Assembly (NCBI RefSeq): GCF_000484635.1
Contig: NZ_AXVM01000004.1
Location: 310,001-374,000 of the forward strand
DNA length: 64,000 nt
Origin: Comamonas badia DSM 17552
Lineage (GTDB): Bacteria; Pseudomonadota; Gammaproteobacteria; Burkholderiales; Burkholderiaceae_C
Reading direction: 5' to 3'
The notes below the pieces were generated by a model that worked only from the letters and a program-made list of their open reading frames with translations, ran no database searches and had not been told where the DNA came from. Positions 1 through 7,811 of this stretch are shown here, in pieces. Made by a program: the position numbers and the translations under genes. Each line of letters starts with the position of its first letter. Position 1 is the first letter of the stretch.

Positions 1-584
1 AAGCCACCGAACCCGTGGCGCCGCATGTGCGCTCCGCGCTGCACCTGAGCGTGGCGGCCGGCATCGCCACCGACAGCATCGCGCGCTGGCTGGGCACGGG
101 CCGCATCGTGCGCGCCATGCCCAACATGCCGGCGCTGATCGGCCAGGGCATCAGCGGCCTGTTTGCACGCGCGCAAGTGAGCACGGTCGACAGGGCGCAG
201 ATCGAACGCGTGATGGGCTCCACCGGCGAGCTGCTGTGGGTACAGGAGGAAGGCCAGCTCGATGCGGTGACGGCGCTTTCCGGCTCCGGCCCGGCCTATG
301 TGTTTTTCTTTCTTGAAGCCATGGTCCAGGCCGGACAGGCCATGGGGCTGAGCACGGAGCAATCGCAGCGCCTGGCGCTGGCCACCTTCCGCGGCGCGGC
401 CGAGCTGGCCCTGCGCTCCGATGAATCACCCGCCACGCTGCGCCAGCGCGTCACCAGCAAGGGCGGCACCACGCATGCCGCCATCGCCTCGATGCAGCAG
501 GCGCAGGTGCCGGAGCATTTCATCGCCGCCATGAAGGCCGCCGAGCAGCGGGCCCGTGAGCTGGCCGCCGAATTCGGCGCCTGA
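1..584 (+). CDS. proC: Pyrroline-5-carboxylate reductase, C-terminal part
   Basis: Last step of proline synthesis: NAD(P)H reduction of pyrroline-5-carboxylate to proline in the cytoplasm. The gene is cut by the left window edge and the open frame begins at base 3. What is visible is the end of the Rossmann domain (RAMPNMPALIGQGISGLF) and the whole all-alpha dimerisation domain, with the family signature ALSGSGPAYVFFFLEAM followed by VTSKGGTTHAAI. The reading frame closes one base before the stop of the convergent ubiA. Nothing looks damaged. Confidence 0.95.
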   Translation, partial: ATEPVAPHVRSALHLSVAAGIATDSIARWLGTGRIVRAMPNMPALIGQGISGLFARAQVSTVDRAQIERVMGSTGELLWVQEEGQLDAVTALSGSGPAYVFFFLEAMVQAGQAMGLSTEQSQRLALATFRGAAELALRSDESPATLRQRVTSKGGTTHAAIASMQQAQVPEHFIAAMKAAEQRARELAAEFGA

Positions 585-1472
585 TCAACCGAACGCCAGC
601 GACAGCGCAATCCCGGCGAACACCGTCGCGCCCAGCCAGTGGTTCTGGCTGAAGGCGACGAAGCAGCCTGCGCGCGTGCGGTCCCTGATCAGCGTGTAAT
701 GCCACAGCGCCTGTGCCGCGGCAACCGCAAATGCTATGTAAAGAAGAGCTGACGGCGCATGGCTGGCGGCGAAAAACAGCCATATGGCCAGATAGCACAG
801 GTAAAACAGCATGATCGCCGCCACGTCCAGGCGCCCGAGCGTGATGGCCGAGGTCTTCATGCCTATCCTGAGGTCATCGTCGCGGTCCACCATGGCGTAC
901 TCAGTGTCGTAGGCCAGCACCCAGAACAGGTTGCCCACGAGCAGCAGCCAGCCTTCCAGCGGCACCTGGTTCTGCACCGCCGCGAACGCGATCGGAATAC
1001 CGAAGCTGAAGGCCACGCCCAGTACCGCCTGCGGCATGGAAACATGGCGCTTGGCGTAGGGGTAGGCAATGGCAATCGCCAGCGCCGGAAACGAGAGCGC
1101 AATCGCCGTGGCGTTGGTCGTGAGCACCAGCAAGAAGGCAATGAAGGCCAGCACCGCGCCGACGGCCAGCGCCTCGCGCGCGCCGAGCTCGCCGGTGGTG
1201 ACCGGGCGGCGGGCGGTGCGCTTCACATGCCGGTCGAACTCGCGGTCCGCCACGTCGTTGACGCAGCAGCCCGCCGAGCGCATGAGGATGGTGCCGGCAA
1301 CGAATACGGCAAGCAGGTGCCAGCCCGGAAAGCCGCCTGCCGCCAGCCACAGCGCCGACAGCGTGGGCCAGAGCAGCACCAGCCAGCCGGCCGGGCGGTT
1401 GAAGCGGATCAGATCGAGGTAAAGCGCAAGCCGGGTGCGCTGCGGCGGGGCGGCAAGGGTGGAATCCGTCAT
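585..1472 (-). CDS. ubiA: 4-hydroxybenzoate octaprenyltransferase
   Basis: Integral membrane prenyltransferase of ubiquinone synthesis; joins the polyprenyl chain to 4-hydroxybenzoate. The protein is 295 residues, the normal size. Both Asp-rich motifs are intact: [15 protein letters not shown] at residues 72-86 and [12 protein letters not shown] at 189-200, which bind Mg-prenyl diphosphate. Long hydrophobic stretches between them give about eight or nine membrane segments. It is convergent with proC with no gap and faces the same way as dps and oxyR upstream; the dps terminator at 1492-1517 separates it from dps. Confidence 0.96.
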   Translation of the reverse strand: MTDSTLAAPPQRTRLALYLDLIRFNRPAGWLVLLWPTLSALWLAAGGFPGWHLLAVFVAGTILMRSAGCCVNDVADREFDRHVKRTARRPVTTGELGAREALAVGAVLAFIAFLLVLTTNATAIALSFPALAIAIAYPYAKRHVSMPQAVLGVAFSFGIPIAFAAVQNQVPLEGWLLLVGNLFWVLAYDTEYAMVDRDDDLRIGMKTSAITLGRLDVAAIMLFYLCYLAIWLFFAASHAPSALLYIAFAVAAAQALWHYTLIRDRTRAGCFVAFSQNHWLGATVFAGIALSLAFG

Positions 1473-1491
1473 GCGCCGATTGTCGCGCCAT

Positions 1492-1517
1492 CAAAAATGC
1501 CCGCCGCGGGCGGGCAT
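1492..1517 (-). terminator. Intrinsic terminator after dps
   Basis: A perfect 9-bp stem (ATGCCCGCC, 1497-1505, against GGCGGGCAT, 1509-1517) with a 3-base loop is followed, reading the minus strand, by five U (1493-1497 as A on plus). It lies 20 bp past the dps stop and before ubiA. Confidence 0.85.
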
Positions 1518-1537
1518 GGTGGCGACGCTTCAGGCCG

Positions 1538-2044
1538 TCACTCTTGCAGCAGCGAACGCAGCATCCACGCCGTCTGCTCATGCACCGTGAGGCGCTGGGT
1601 CAGCAGATCGGCGGTGGGTTCGTCGCCCGCCTTCTCCACCGCCGCAAACAGCCCGCGCGCGGTGCGCGCCACGGCTTCATGGCCCTGCACCAGGATGCGC
1701 ACCATCTCCAGCGCCCTGGGCGGCTCGGCCGGGGCGTCGGCGACGCTGGCGAGTTTGCCGTAGGCAGCGTACGAGCCCGGTGCCACATGGCCAAGCGAGC
1801 GGATGCGCTCGGCGATCGGGTCCACCGCGTTCCACAGCTCGGTGTACTGCACCATGAACATGGCGTGCAGGGTGTTGAACATCGGCCCCGTCACGTTCCA
1901 GTGGAAATTGTGCGTGGTGAGGTAGAGCGTGTAGGTATCGGCCAGCAGGCGCGAGAGCCCCTGGGCGACGGCGGCACGGTCTTTCTCGCTGATGCCGATG
2001 TTGATGGCGATGCCGCCGGCGGCGGTTTTGCTGGTCTTGGCCAT
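1538..2044 (-). CDS. dps: DNA-binding ferritin-like protein Dps
   Basis: A 168-residue Dps-family miniferritin. It oxidises and stores iron with hydrogen peroxide and protects DNA under oxidative or starvation stress. The ferroxidase-site helices are visible: [10 protein letters not shown] near residue 45, then [22 protein letters not shown] at 59-80. The start at 2044 is chosen because it gives the family N-terminus [11 protein letters not shown] and has an AGGAA ribosome site six bases upstream; a longer open frame upstream has no family similarity. It lies directly downstream of oxyR in the same direction, in line with OxyR control of dps in other proteobacteria. A strong terminator follows. 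Confidence 0.96.
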   Translation of the reverse strand: MAKTSKTAAGGIAINIGISEKDRAAVAQGLSRLLADTYTLYLTTHNFHWNVTGPMFNTLHAMFMVQYTELWNAVDPIAERIRSLGHVAPGSYAAYGKLASVADAPAEPPRALEMVRILVQGHEAVARTARGLFAAVEKAGDEPTADLLTQRLTVHEQTAWMLRSLLQE

Positions 2045-2092
2045 GGCATTTCCTTTCTGTTTGGCAGCTCCGCAGCGCGCGGAGACCATGGC

Positions 2093-2145
2093 AAAACTAT
2101 AGCTGCAAACGCTTGATTTGTCTGTGTTCTGGCGATGAATTGTGC
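2093..2145 (+). repeat. Dispersed palindrome, copy 1 (degenerate)
   Basis: Between dps and oxyR. The left half, ctATAGCTGCAAACGCTT (2097-2114), fits the repeat's left-arm pattern ATAGCT-N4-GCGCTT well; the right half is eroded. It lies in what should be the dps promoter region. Confidence 0.45.
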
Positions 2146-2193
2146 CAATGCCAGAGATAGCCTGCGGCAATGCAGGAGACAGCGCCCCGGGCG

Positions 2194-3159
2194 CTATCCG
2201 CCGAGCATCTGCACACCTTGCAGATCGCAGGCGTGCACCGCGTTGCGCAGCGCGGCAATCGCCTCGTAGCGCGTGAAGCTGCGCCGCCAGGCCAGCACCA
2301 CGCGCCGGCTCGGCGGCGCGGCGTCGCTCTCTTCGATGATGGGCAGATAACGGATGAAGGGCTCGTCCGAACGGCGCCGGCGCACGGTGGACAGCGCGTC
2401 GTCGGGCACCGCCAGGCGCGGCACCAGCGTCACGCCCATGCCGGCCGAGACCATGTGCTTGATGGTCTCCAGCGACGAACCCTCGAAGGTGCGGCGTATG
2501 CCTTCCGCGTTGGTCGCGTAGCGCGCAAATTCCGGGCAGACTTCCAGCACATGGTCGCGAAAGCAATGGCCGGTGCCCAGCAGCAGCATGGTTTCGTTCT
2601 TGAGCTCCAGCGCCGAAACCGATTCACGCTCGGCCAGCGGGTGGCTTGAAGGCACGGCGGCCAGAAACGGCTCGTCGTACAGCGGCGCGATCGCCAGGCC
2701 CGCATCGGGGAAGGGCTCGGCCAGGATGGCGCAATCGATCTCGCCGGTGCGCAGCATCTCCAGCAGCTTGACGGTGAAGTTCTCCTGCAGCATCAAGGGC
2801 ATCTGCGGCGTGCGCTTGAGCGACTGGCGCACCAGCTCGGGCAGCAGGTAAGGGCCTATGGTGTAGATGATGCCGAGCGTGAGCGCACCGGCCAGCGGGT
2901 CCTTGCCGCGCTTGGCGATCTCGCGGATGGATGCCGCCTGCTCCAGCACGCTTTGCGCCTGGCGCACGATTTCCTCGCCCAGCGTGGTCAGCGTCACATC
3001 GGCGGCGCTGCGCTCGAAAATCTTGACTTCCAGCTCTTCCTCCAGCTTCTTCACCGCCACCGATAGCGTGGGCTGCGCCACGAAGCAGGCCTCGGCCGCG
3101 CGGCCGAAATGCCGCTCGCGCGCCACGGCGACGATGTACTTGAGTTCAGTCAGGGTCAT
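2194..3159 (-). CDS. oxyR: Hydrogen-peroxide-sensing LysR regulator OxyR
   Basis: LysR-type regulator of 321 residues. The winged helix-turn-helix (HTH) occupies residues 1-60 ([20 protein letters not shown]), then linker helix and effector domain. The two redox cysteines sit at 199 and 208 ([14 protein letters not shown]), the same numbers as in E. coli OxyR, so this is a true peroxide sensor and not a generic LysR protein. It is followed at 150 bp by dps on the same strand. In related genomes oxyR normally sits next to recG; here an accessory patch (3186-5687) separates them. Confidence 0.96.
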   Translation of the reverse strand: MTLTELKYIVAVARERHFGRAAEACFVAQPTLSVAVKKLEEELEVKIFERSAADVTLTTLGEEIVRQAQSVLEQAASIREIAKRGKDPLAGALTLGIIYTIGPYLLPELVRQSLKRTPQMPLMLQENFTVKLLEMLRTGEIDCAILAEPFPDAGLAIAPLYDEPFLAAVPSSHPLAERESVSALELKNETMLLLGTGHCFRDHVLEVCPEFARYATNAEGIRRTFEGSSLETIKHMVSAGMGVTLVPRLAVPDDALSTVRRRRSDEPFIRYLPIIEESDAAPPSRRVVLAWRRSFTRYEAIAALRNAVHACDLQGVQMLGG

Positions 3160-3185
3160 GCCTTATCTTGCCTCAAATTGCGCCG

Positions 3186-3797
3186 TCATCGCACGATTTC
3201 TTCCTCGACCTGGCGCAACCGATCCTTGCCGAAAAACATCTCATCGCCGACGAAGAAGGTCGGAATGCCGAAAGCGCCGCGCTCATGGGCCTGCTGGGTG
3301 TTGGCCAGCAAACGCTCCTTGACATCGGCGTCCTGGCTCGCCGCGAGGATGGCCGGCGCATCGAGCCCCGCCGCCGACAGTTCGGCGGCGATGACCTGCG
3401 GGTCCGCCATGGCGCATCCGCGTTCCCACATGCTGGCGTACACCGCATCCACGTAGCGCGCAAAGCAGTTCAGCTTCTGCGCCGCCACCGCGCCGCGCAT
3501 GATCTGCAGCGTATTCACCGGGAAATGGGGGTTGAACCGGAAGGCGGTGAGCCCGTGCTTGTCCACGAAGCGCTGCATTTCCAGATGCTCGTAGGCAAGC
3601 TTGTGGGGAATGTGCGCGTAGGCCTCGACGGGCGAGCGGTTGTTGGCCATCTTGAACAGCCCGCCGAGCAGAACCGGGATGTACTCGAACCGGGCGCCGA
3701 TCCTGGCCTCCAGCTGCGGCAGGACCTTGTGGCACAGGTAGGCGTTGGGGCTGCCGAAATCAAACAGGAATTGAACGTTCTTGTTCTTGGAATGCAT
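3186..3797 (-). CDS. DsbA-family oxidoreductase, 2-hydroxychromene-2-carboxylate isomerase type
   Basis: A 203-residue protein of the thioredoxin-fold DsbA/kappa-GST group. The N-terminus FLFDFGSPNAYLCHKVLP has the Ser-Pro of the hydroxychromene-carboxylate isomerases in place of a CxxC redox pair, and the C-terminal part GAFGIPTFFVGDEMFFGKDRL contains the usual cis-Pro loop. Members act on glutathione adducts or ring-cleavage intermediates of polycyclic aromatics; the true substrate here is unknown. It ends 27 bp before the oxyR start, and lies 65 bp downstream of the SDR gene on the same strand, so the two may be one transcript within the aromatic-catabolism scar. Confidence 0.8.
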   Translation of the reverse strand: MHSKNKNVQFLFDFGSPNAYLCHKVLPQLEARIGARFEYIPVLLGGLFKMANNRSPVEAYAHIPHKLAYEHLEMQRFVDKHGLTAFRFNPHFPVNTLQIMRGAVAAQKLNCFARYVDAVYASMWERGCAMADPQVIAAELSAAGLDAPAILAASQDADVKERLLANTQQAHERGAFGIPTFFVGDEMFFGKDRLRQVEEEIVR

Positions 3798-3862
3798 GGT
3801 GTTTCCTCAAAAGATGCGGGACGGTCGAACGAGGGGCGCTGGCAGGGGCTGGAAGGCGCTGG

Positions 3863-4591
3863 TCACCATGCCTCCATCCAGGGGCGGATCTCCGTCTCGT
3901 GCGTCCAGGCGTCGCGCGGCTGCTGGTGCAGGTTCCAGTAAAGGTCGGCGATGTGCTCGGGATCGACGATGCCACCCTGGTCCTTCATCGCATAGCGCTC
4001 GGGAAAGGTGGTTCGGATGAACTCGGTGTCGATGGCGCCATCGATCACCGGGTGCGCCACGTGGATGCCCTTGGGCCAGAGCTCGCGCGCCATGCTCTGC
4101 GCCAGCGCGCGCAGCGCGTGCTTGGCGCCGGCGAAGGCGGCGAAGCCTTCACGCCCGCGCAGGCTGGCCGTGGCCCCCGTGAAGATGATGGTGCCGCGGC
4201 CGCGCGGCAGCATGGCCTTGGCGACCTCGCGGCCCATCAGAAAGCCGCCGAAGCAGGCCATCTCCCACACCTTGAAGTACACGCGCGCCGTGGTCTCGGT
4301 GATGCCGTAGCGCACGTTGGCGCCGATGTTGAACACGGCGGCCTCGATGGGAGCGATCTCGGCCTCGATCTTCTGCACCAGGGCCACCATTTCTTCTTCC
4401 TTGCGCGCGTCGCTGCCAAAGCCGTGGGCCTCGCCGCCCGCGGCGCGGATCTCCTCCACGAGTGGCGCCAGCTTGTCCGCGCTGCGGCGCGTGACGCAGG
4501 CGACATAGCCTTCGCGCGCAAAGCGCCTGGCAATGGCGCCACCGGTTGCGTCGCCAGCGCCGATGACCAGAACGGCTTTCTTTTCTGCCAT
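3863..4591 (-). CDS. Short-chain dehydrogenase/reductase lacking the catalytic Tyr
   Basis: A 242-residue SDR with Rossmann glycine motif GAGDATGGAI at residues 11-20 and the conserved NIGAN (residues 88-92). The active-site Ser region is FTGATASLRG, but where the family has YxxxK the sequence reads FAGAK (residues 153-157), so the catalytic Tyr is Phe. I recall a subgroup of SDRs with Phe at this place, so this may be ancestral and not damage. The start at 4591 follows a GGGGAAA-type ribosome site; the longer open frame upstream reads out of the LysR fragment and is not coding here. Substrate unknown. Confidence 0.8.
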   Translation of the reverse strand: MAEKKAVLVIGAGDATGGAIARRFAREGYVACVTRRSADKLAPLVEEIRAAGGEAHGFGSDARKEEEMVALVQKIEAEIAPIEAAVFNIGANVRYGITETTARVYFKVWEMACFGGFLMGREVAKAMLPRGRGTIIFTGATASLRGREGFAAFAGAKHALRALAQSMARELWPKGIHVAHPVIDGAIDTEFIRTTFPERYAMKDQGGIVDPEHIADLYWNLHQQPRDAWTHETEIRPWMEAW

Positions 4592-4670
4592 GGGGTTTCC
4601 CCTTTTCCTGTTCCCTTGCACGACCGCGAATGCGGACAACACGCATCTGCAGCCCGAATTCTCCAGCGTC

Positions 4671-4915
4671 CTACTGGCTTGCCGATTCCCGTTGACGGAA
4701 CGTCTGGATGGATGCGAGAAACTCCTTGAGCACGGACGACGGGTCACCCCGTCTGAACATGCAGCGCAGATCCACATATGCCGACGGCTCGTCATTGAAG
4801 GGAAGATACACCACGCCCGGCGCCTTGAGTGCACTGACGGACTGCGGCACCAGTGCGATCCCCATGCCGCCGGCCACATGCGCCATGCCTAGACTCGGTC
4901 GCACTAGGTTGATCA
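4671..4915 (-). pseudogene. LysR-type regulator, C-terminal fragment
   Basis: About 80 residues on the minus strand match the end of a LysR effector domain: GMAHVAGGMGIALVPQSV, then a VVYLPF strand, LRCMFRRGDPSSVLKEFLAS and a stop at 4671. Upstream of about 4915 the similarity stops abruptly and the sequence belongs to a ferredoxin read from the other strand, so the DNA-binding domain and most of the sensor domain are gone. It sits upstream of the SDR gene at 3863-4591 as a divergent or local regulator would. A relic, unlikely to make a functional protein. Confidence 0.7.
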
Positions 4916-4935
4916 CGGGATTCCGGGAGCGCGGC

Positions 4936-5127
4936 ATGGACCAGTACGAAATCAGCATTCTCGAGACCAGCGAGACGGTGCGATGCAGCCCGGGGCAATC
5001 CATTCTGGACGGCATCGTCACGCTGGGCCGCAAAGGCATCCCGACGGGCTGCCGCGGCGGTGGCGGTGGCGTCTGCAAGGTGGAAATCCTCGGCGGCTGC
5101 TATGCACGCAGGCCCATGAGCCGGGCA
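4936..5127 (+). pseudogene. Plant-type [2Fe-2S] ferredoxin fragment
   Basis: Reads MDQYEISILETSETVRC from ATG 4936, then GIPTGCRGGGGGVCKVEI and a run ending RRPMSRA. This matches the small ferredoxins (DmpQ/XylT type) that reactivate catechol 2,3-dioxygenase in meta-cleavage operons. The cluster motif should read CRGGGCGVC; here the middle Cys is Gly, so the iron-sulfur cluster cannot be complete. After MSRA (about 5127) the frame leaves the family and the last conserved Cys is missing. A truncated, inactive relic. Confidence 0.72.
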
Positions 5128-5243
5128 ATCACGCGGGCACGCAGGTGGCCTGGGCGCTGGAAATGCTGCTGGCACCCGAAGCCGCGGCCATGACCGGCTC
5201 GTCGCTTATGCTGGATGCGGGCCGCAGGCGCGGCTTGCCTTGA
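5120..5243 (+). pseudogene. C-terminal fragment of a second short-chain dehydrogenase
   Basis: In a different frame from the ferredoxin relic, the sequence reads VAWALEMLLAPEAAAM then TGSSLMLDAG and stops at 5243. This is the typical SDR ending (residues preceding VDGG), about 35 residues. The rest of the gene is missing: the join with the ferredoxin lies near 5120-5130. It gives a second deletion point inside the scar, just before the intact tautomerase. Confidence 0.5.
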
Positions 5244-5255
5244 AAGACACTCACC

Positions 5256-5687
5256 ATGCCGATACTCAACATTCACCTGGTGCGCGGGCAGCACGCCCAG
5301 GACAAGGTCGAAGAACTGCTCAAGCGGTGCAGCAGGCTTTTTGCCGAAGGCTTGCACTGCCCGATCGAGCGCGTGCGCGTATTCGCCACCGAGCATGAGC
5401 CCCACCTGTATTGCGTGGGCGGCCAGCTAGTGCGCGATGGCGCGGGGCCGACGCCCTATTTTTCGTTCATCGTGCTGGAAGACCGCTCGCAGGCGGACCG
5501 CCAGATGCTGCTTGCTGGGTTCACCGAGCTGATTGCCGAGGTGCTCGGCGTCCGCAAGGCCGATGTGCGCGGCGGCATCGTGCCGGTCGCGCCCGAGGAC
5601 TGGGGCATTGGCGGAGTACCCGCCAGCGCCCTGCGCAGCGCTGAAATCGAAGCCCGCCGCAACACGCCCGGAGCCGTCAGGCCTTGA
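5256..5687 (+). CDS. Tautomerase, fused double 4-oxalocrotonate tautomerase type
   Basis: A 143-residue protein starting MPILNIHLVRG; Pro2 is the catalytic base of the 4-oxalocrotonate tautomerase superfamily. The single-domain enzyme is about 62 residues, and this one contains two beta-alpha-beta halves (1-60 and about 68-127, the second beginning near PYFSFIVLEDRSQADRQ), like the fused tautomerases. Only the first half keeps an N-terminal Pro. It would be the last surviving enzyme of a meta-cleavage pathway (2-hydroxymuconate isomerisation), given the ferredoxin relic just upstream. Its stop overlaps the convergent recG stop by 11 bp. Confidence 0.82.
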   Translation: MPILNIHLVRGQHAQDKVEELLKRCSRLFAEGLHCPIERVRVFATEHEPHLYCVGGQLVRDGAGPTPYFSFIVLEDRSQADRQMLLAGFTELIAEVLGVRKADVRGGIVPVAPEDWGIGGVPASALRSAEIEARRNTPGAVRP

Positions 5688-7797
5688 GGAATTCCGCCCG
5701 CCCACCCAGCCAGCGCTCGATGTGCGCCTGCGCCAGCGCCGGGTAGCGCGCCAGCATCTGCGGCGCCACCGCGCGCGCCCAATCGAGCAAGGCGCCGTCC
5801 TGCGCCAGATCGGCGAAGCGCAGCATCGCGTCGCCCGACTGGCGCGCCCCGAGGAACTCGCCCGGGCCGCGGATGTCCAGATCGCGGCGCGCGATCTCGA
5901 AGCCGTCGTGGGTTTGCAGCATGGCCTTGAGCCGCTCGCGCGCCGCCTGCGCCAGATGCCCGCTCTCGCCTCTGGCGTACAGCAGCACGCAGGCCGAGGC
6001 CGCCGCGCCGCGCCCCACGCGCCCGCGCAACTGGTGCAGTTGCGAGAGGCCAAAGCGCTCGGCATGGTCGATCACCATCAGGCTGGCGTTGGGCACGTCC
6101 ACGCCCACCTCGATCACCGTGGTGCTCACCAGCACGGCCGTCCGCCCCGCCTTGAAACCCTCCATCACCGCCTGCTTTTCGCCCGCTGGCATGCGCGAAT
6201 GCAGCAAACCCACCGAGGCGCCCGGCAGCGCCTCGGCCAACTCGGCGTGGGTGGCGGTGGCGTTGGTCAGGTCCAGCGCCTCGCTTTCCTCGATCAGCGG
6301 GCAGACCCAGTAGGCCTGCCGGCCCCGCGCCACCTGCTGCGCCAGGCGCGCAATGACTTCATCGCGCCGGCTGTCGGCGATCAGGCGCGTGACGACAGGC
6401 GTGCGCCCCGGTGGCAATTCATCCAGCGTGGAGACATCCAGATCGGCGTAATAGCTCATCGCCAGCGTGCGCGGAATGGGCGTGGCGGTCATCATCAGAA
6501 GGTGCGGCTCCATCTCCCCGCCGGCGGTTTTTTGCCGCAGTGCCAGGCGCTGGGCGACGCCAAAGCGATGCTGCTCATCGATCACCGCCAGGCCCAGGCG
6601 GGCGAACCGCACCTGCTGCTGGATCACCGCATGCGTGCCCACCACCAGCGCCGCCGCGCCCTGTGCAATCGCCTCCAGCGCCGTGGCGCGCTCCTTCTTT
6701 TTCTGCCCGCCGACCAGCCAGGCGACGCATTGCCCGCGCGCCTGCAAGAGCGGCTGCAGCCACTGCACCAGCTTGGCAAAGTGCTGGCTGGCCAGGATTT
6801 CGGTGGGCGCCATCAGCGCGCATTGCCAGCCCGCATCCATCGCGCGCGCCGCCGCCAGCGCCGCCACCACGGTCTTGCCCGCGCCCACATCGCCCTGCAG
6901 CAGGCGGTGCATGGGCTGGGGGCGCGCCAGGTCGTGCGCGATCTCGCGGCCCACGCGCTGCTGCGCGCCGGTGAGTGCAAACGGCAGCGCGGCCATCAGC
7001 CCCGCATGCAGGCTGCCCGCACCGTCACCCGGCGCCAGCACCGGCGCCCGCAAACGCGCACGTTCGGCGCGCGACCGGCATTGCGAGAGCTGCTGCGCCA
7101 GCAGTTCCTCGGCCTTCAGTCGCTGCCAGGCGGGATGGCTGTGGTCCTCCAGCGTGGCCAGCGCCACGTCGGGTGCGGGGTGGTGCAAAAAAAGGAGTGC
7201 TTCGCGCAAGCTCCATATGTGCAAATGGCCATTTTGACCATGAACGGCAAGCGGCGGCACCGGCCACTCGGGTGCCAGCGTTTCATCCAGCCGCACACGC
7301 GTGAGCGCCATGGCCACCGCGCGGCGCAGATAGGCCTGCGGCAGTTGCGCCGTGCTCGGGTACACCGGCGTGAGTGCCGCGGGCAACGGTCCTTCGGCCT
7401 TGCGAAACGCCGGATGCAACATCTGCCGTCCCCAGAAGCCGCCGCGCACCTCGCCGCGTGCGCGCAGGCGCTCGCCCACCGCCATGGTTTTCTGCTGCGA
7501 CGGGTAGAAGCTGAAGAAGCGCAGCTCGCAGCGCCCCGTGCCATCGTCGAGAACCACGACGAGCTGGCGGCGCGGGCGCAGCTGCACGCTGCAATCGAGC
7601 ACCGTGCCCTCGATCTGCGCCACCTCGCCTTCGCGGGCGTTTCTGATCGGCGTGATGCGCGTCTCGTCCTCGTAGCGCAGCGGCAGGTGCAGCGCCAGGT
7701 CGATGTCGCGCACCAGGCCAAGCCTGGCCAGCGCGCGCTGCGCCGGGCTCTGGTTCGGCTTCGCCGATTTGGGTGAAACAGCTGGTAACTTGCCCAC
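5677..7797 (-). CDS. recG: ATP-dependent DNA helicase RecG
   Basis: A 706-residue superfamily-2 helicase that rewinds and regresses stalled replication forks and Holliday junctions. The wedge (OB-fold) domain lies in about 60-180, Walker A is GDVGAGKTVV, the DExH box reads DEQH (VIDEQHRFGV), and the helicase C domain ends with QLRGRVGRG. Around residues 185-205 (7187-7245 on the plus strand) the reading frame passes through a copy of the dispersed palindrome, coding for AVHGQNGHLHIW just before the family segment LREALLFLHHP. The frame stays open through it. Divergent from the HD-GYP gene. Confidence 0.95.
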   Translation of the reverse strand: MGKLPAVSPKSAKPNQSPAQRALARLGLVRDIDLALHLPLRYEDETRITPIRNAREGEVAQIEGTVLDCSVQLRPRRQLVVVLDDGTGRCELRFFSFYPSQQKTMAVGERLRARGEVRGGFWGRQMLHPAFRKAEGPLPAALTPVYPSTAQLPQAYLRRAVAMALTRVRLDETLAPEWPVPPLAVHGQNGHLHIWSLREALLFLHHPAPDVALATLEDHSHPAWQRLKAEELLAQQLSQCRSRAERARLRAPVLAPGDGAGSLHAGLMAALPFALTGAQQRVGREIAHDLARPQPMHRLLQGDVGAGKTVVAALAAARAMDAGWQCALMAPTEILASQHFAKLVQWLQPLLQARGQCVAWLVGGQKKKERATALEAIAQGAAALVVGTHAVIQQQVRFARLGLAVIDEQHRFGVAQRLALRQKTAGGEMEPHLLMMTATPIPRTLAMSYYADLDVSTLDELPPGRTPVVTRLIADSRRDEVIARLAQQVARGRQAYWVCPLIEESEALDLTNATATHAELAEALPGASVGLLHSRMPAGEKQAVMEGFKAGRTAVLVSTTVIEVGVDVPNASLMVIDHAERFGLSQLHQLRGRVGRGAAASACVLLYARGESGHLAQAARERLKAMLQTHDGFEIARRDLDIRGPGEFLGARQSGDAMLRFADLAQDGALLDWARAVAPQMLARYPALAQAHIERWLGGRAEFLKA
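7187..7245 (+). repeat. Dispersed palindrome, copy 2 (inside recG)
   Basis: An A-run, then GTGCTT, a GCGCAAGC core and CTCCATATGTGCAAATGGCC followed by ATTTTGACC. Right half and flanks match the other copies (compare 41400-41459). It is antisense to recG and coded through without a stop. Confidence 0.5.
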
Positions 7798-7811
7798 GCA
7801 AAGAGGCTACC

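Noticed and set aside
2045-2193. ATAG/CTAT elements as an OxyR binding site before dps
   Set aside because: Only isolated ATAG blocks with wrong spacing are present, and one belongs to repeat copy 1.
5533-7776. Very long open frame antisense to recG
   Set aside because: Shadow of a high-GC gene: Arg/Ala/His-rich composition without any family pattern; recG is certain.
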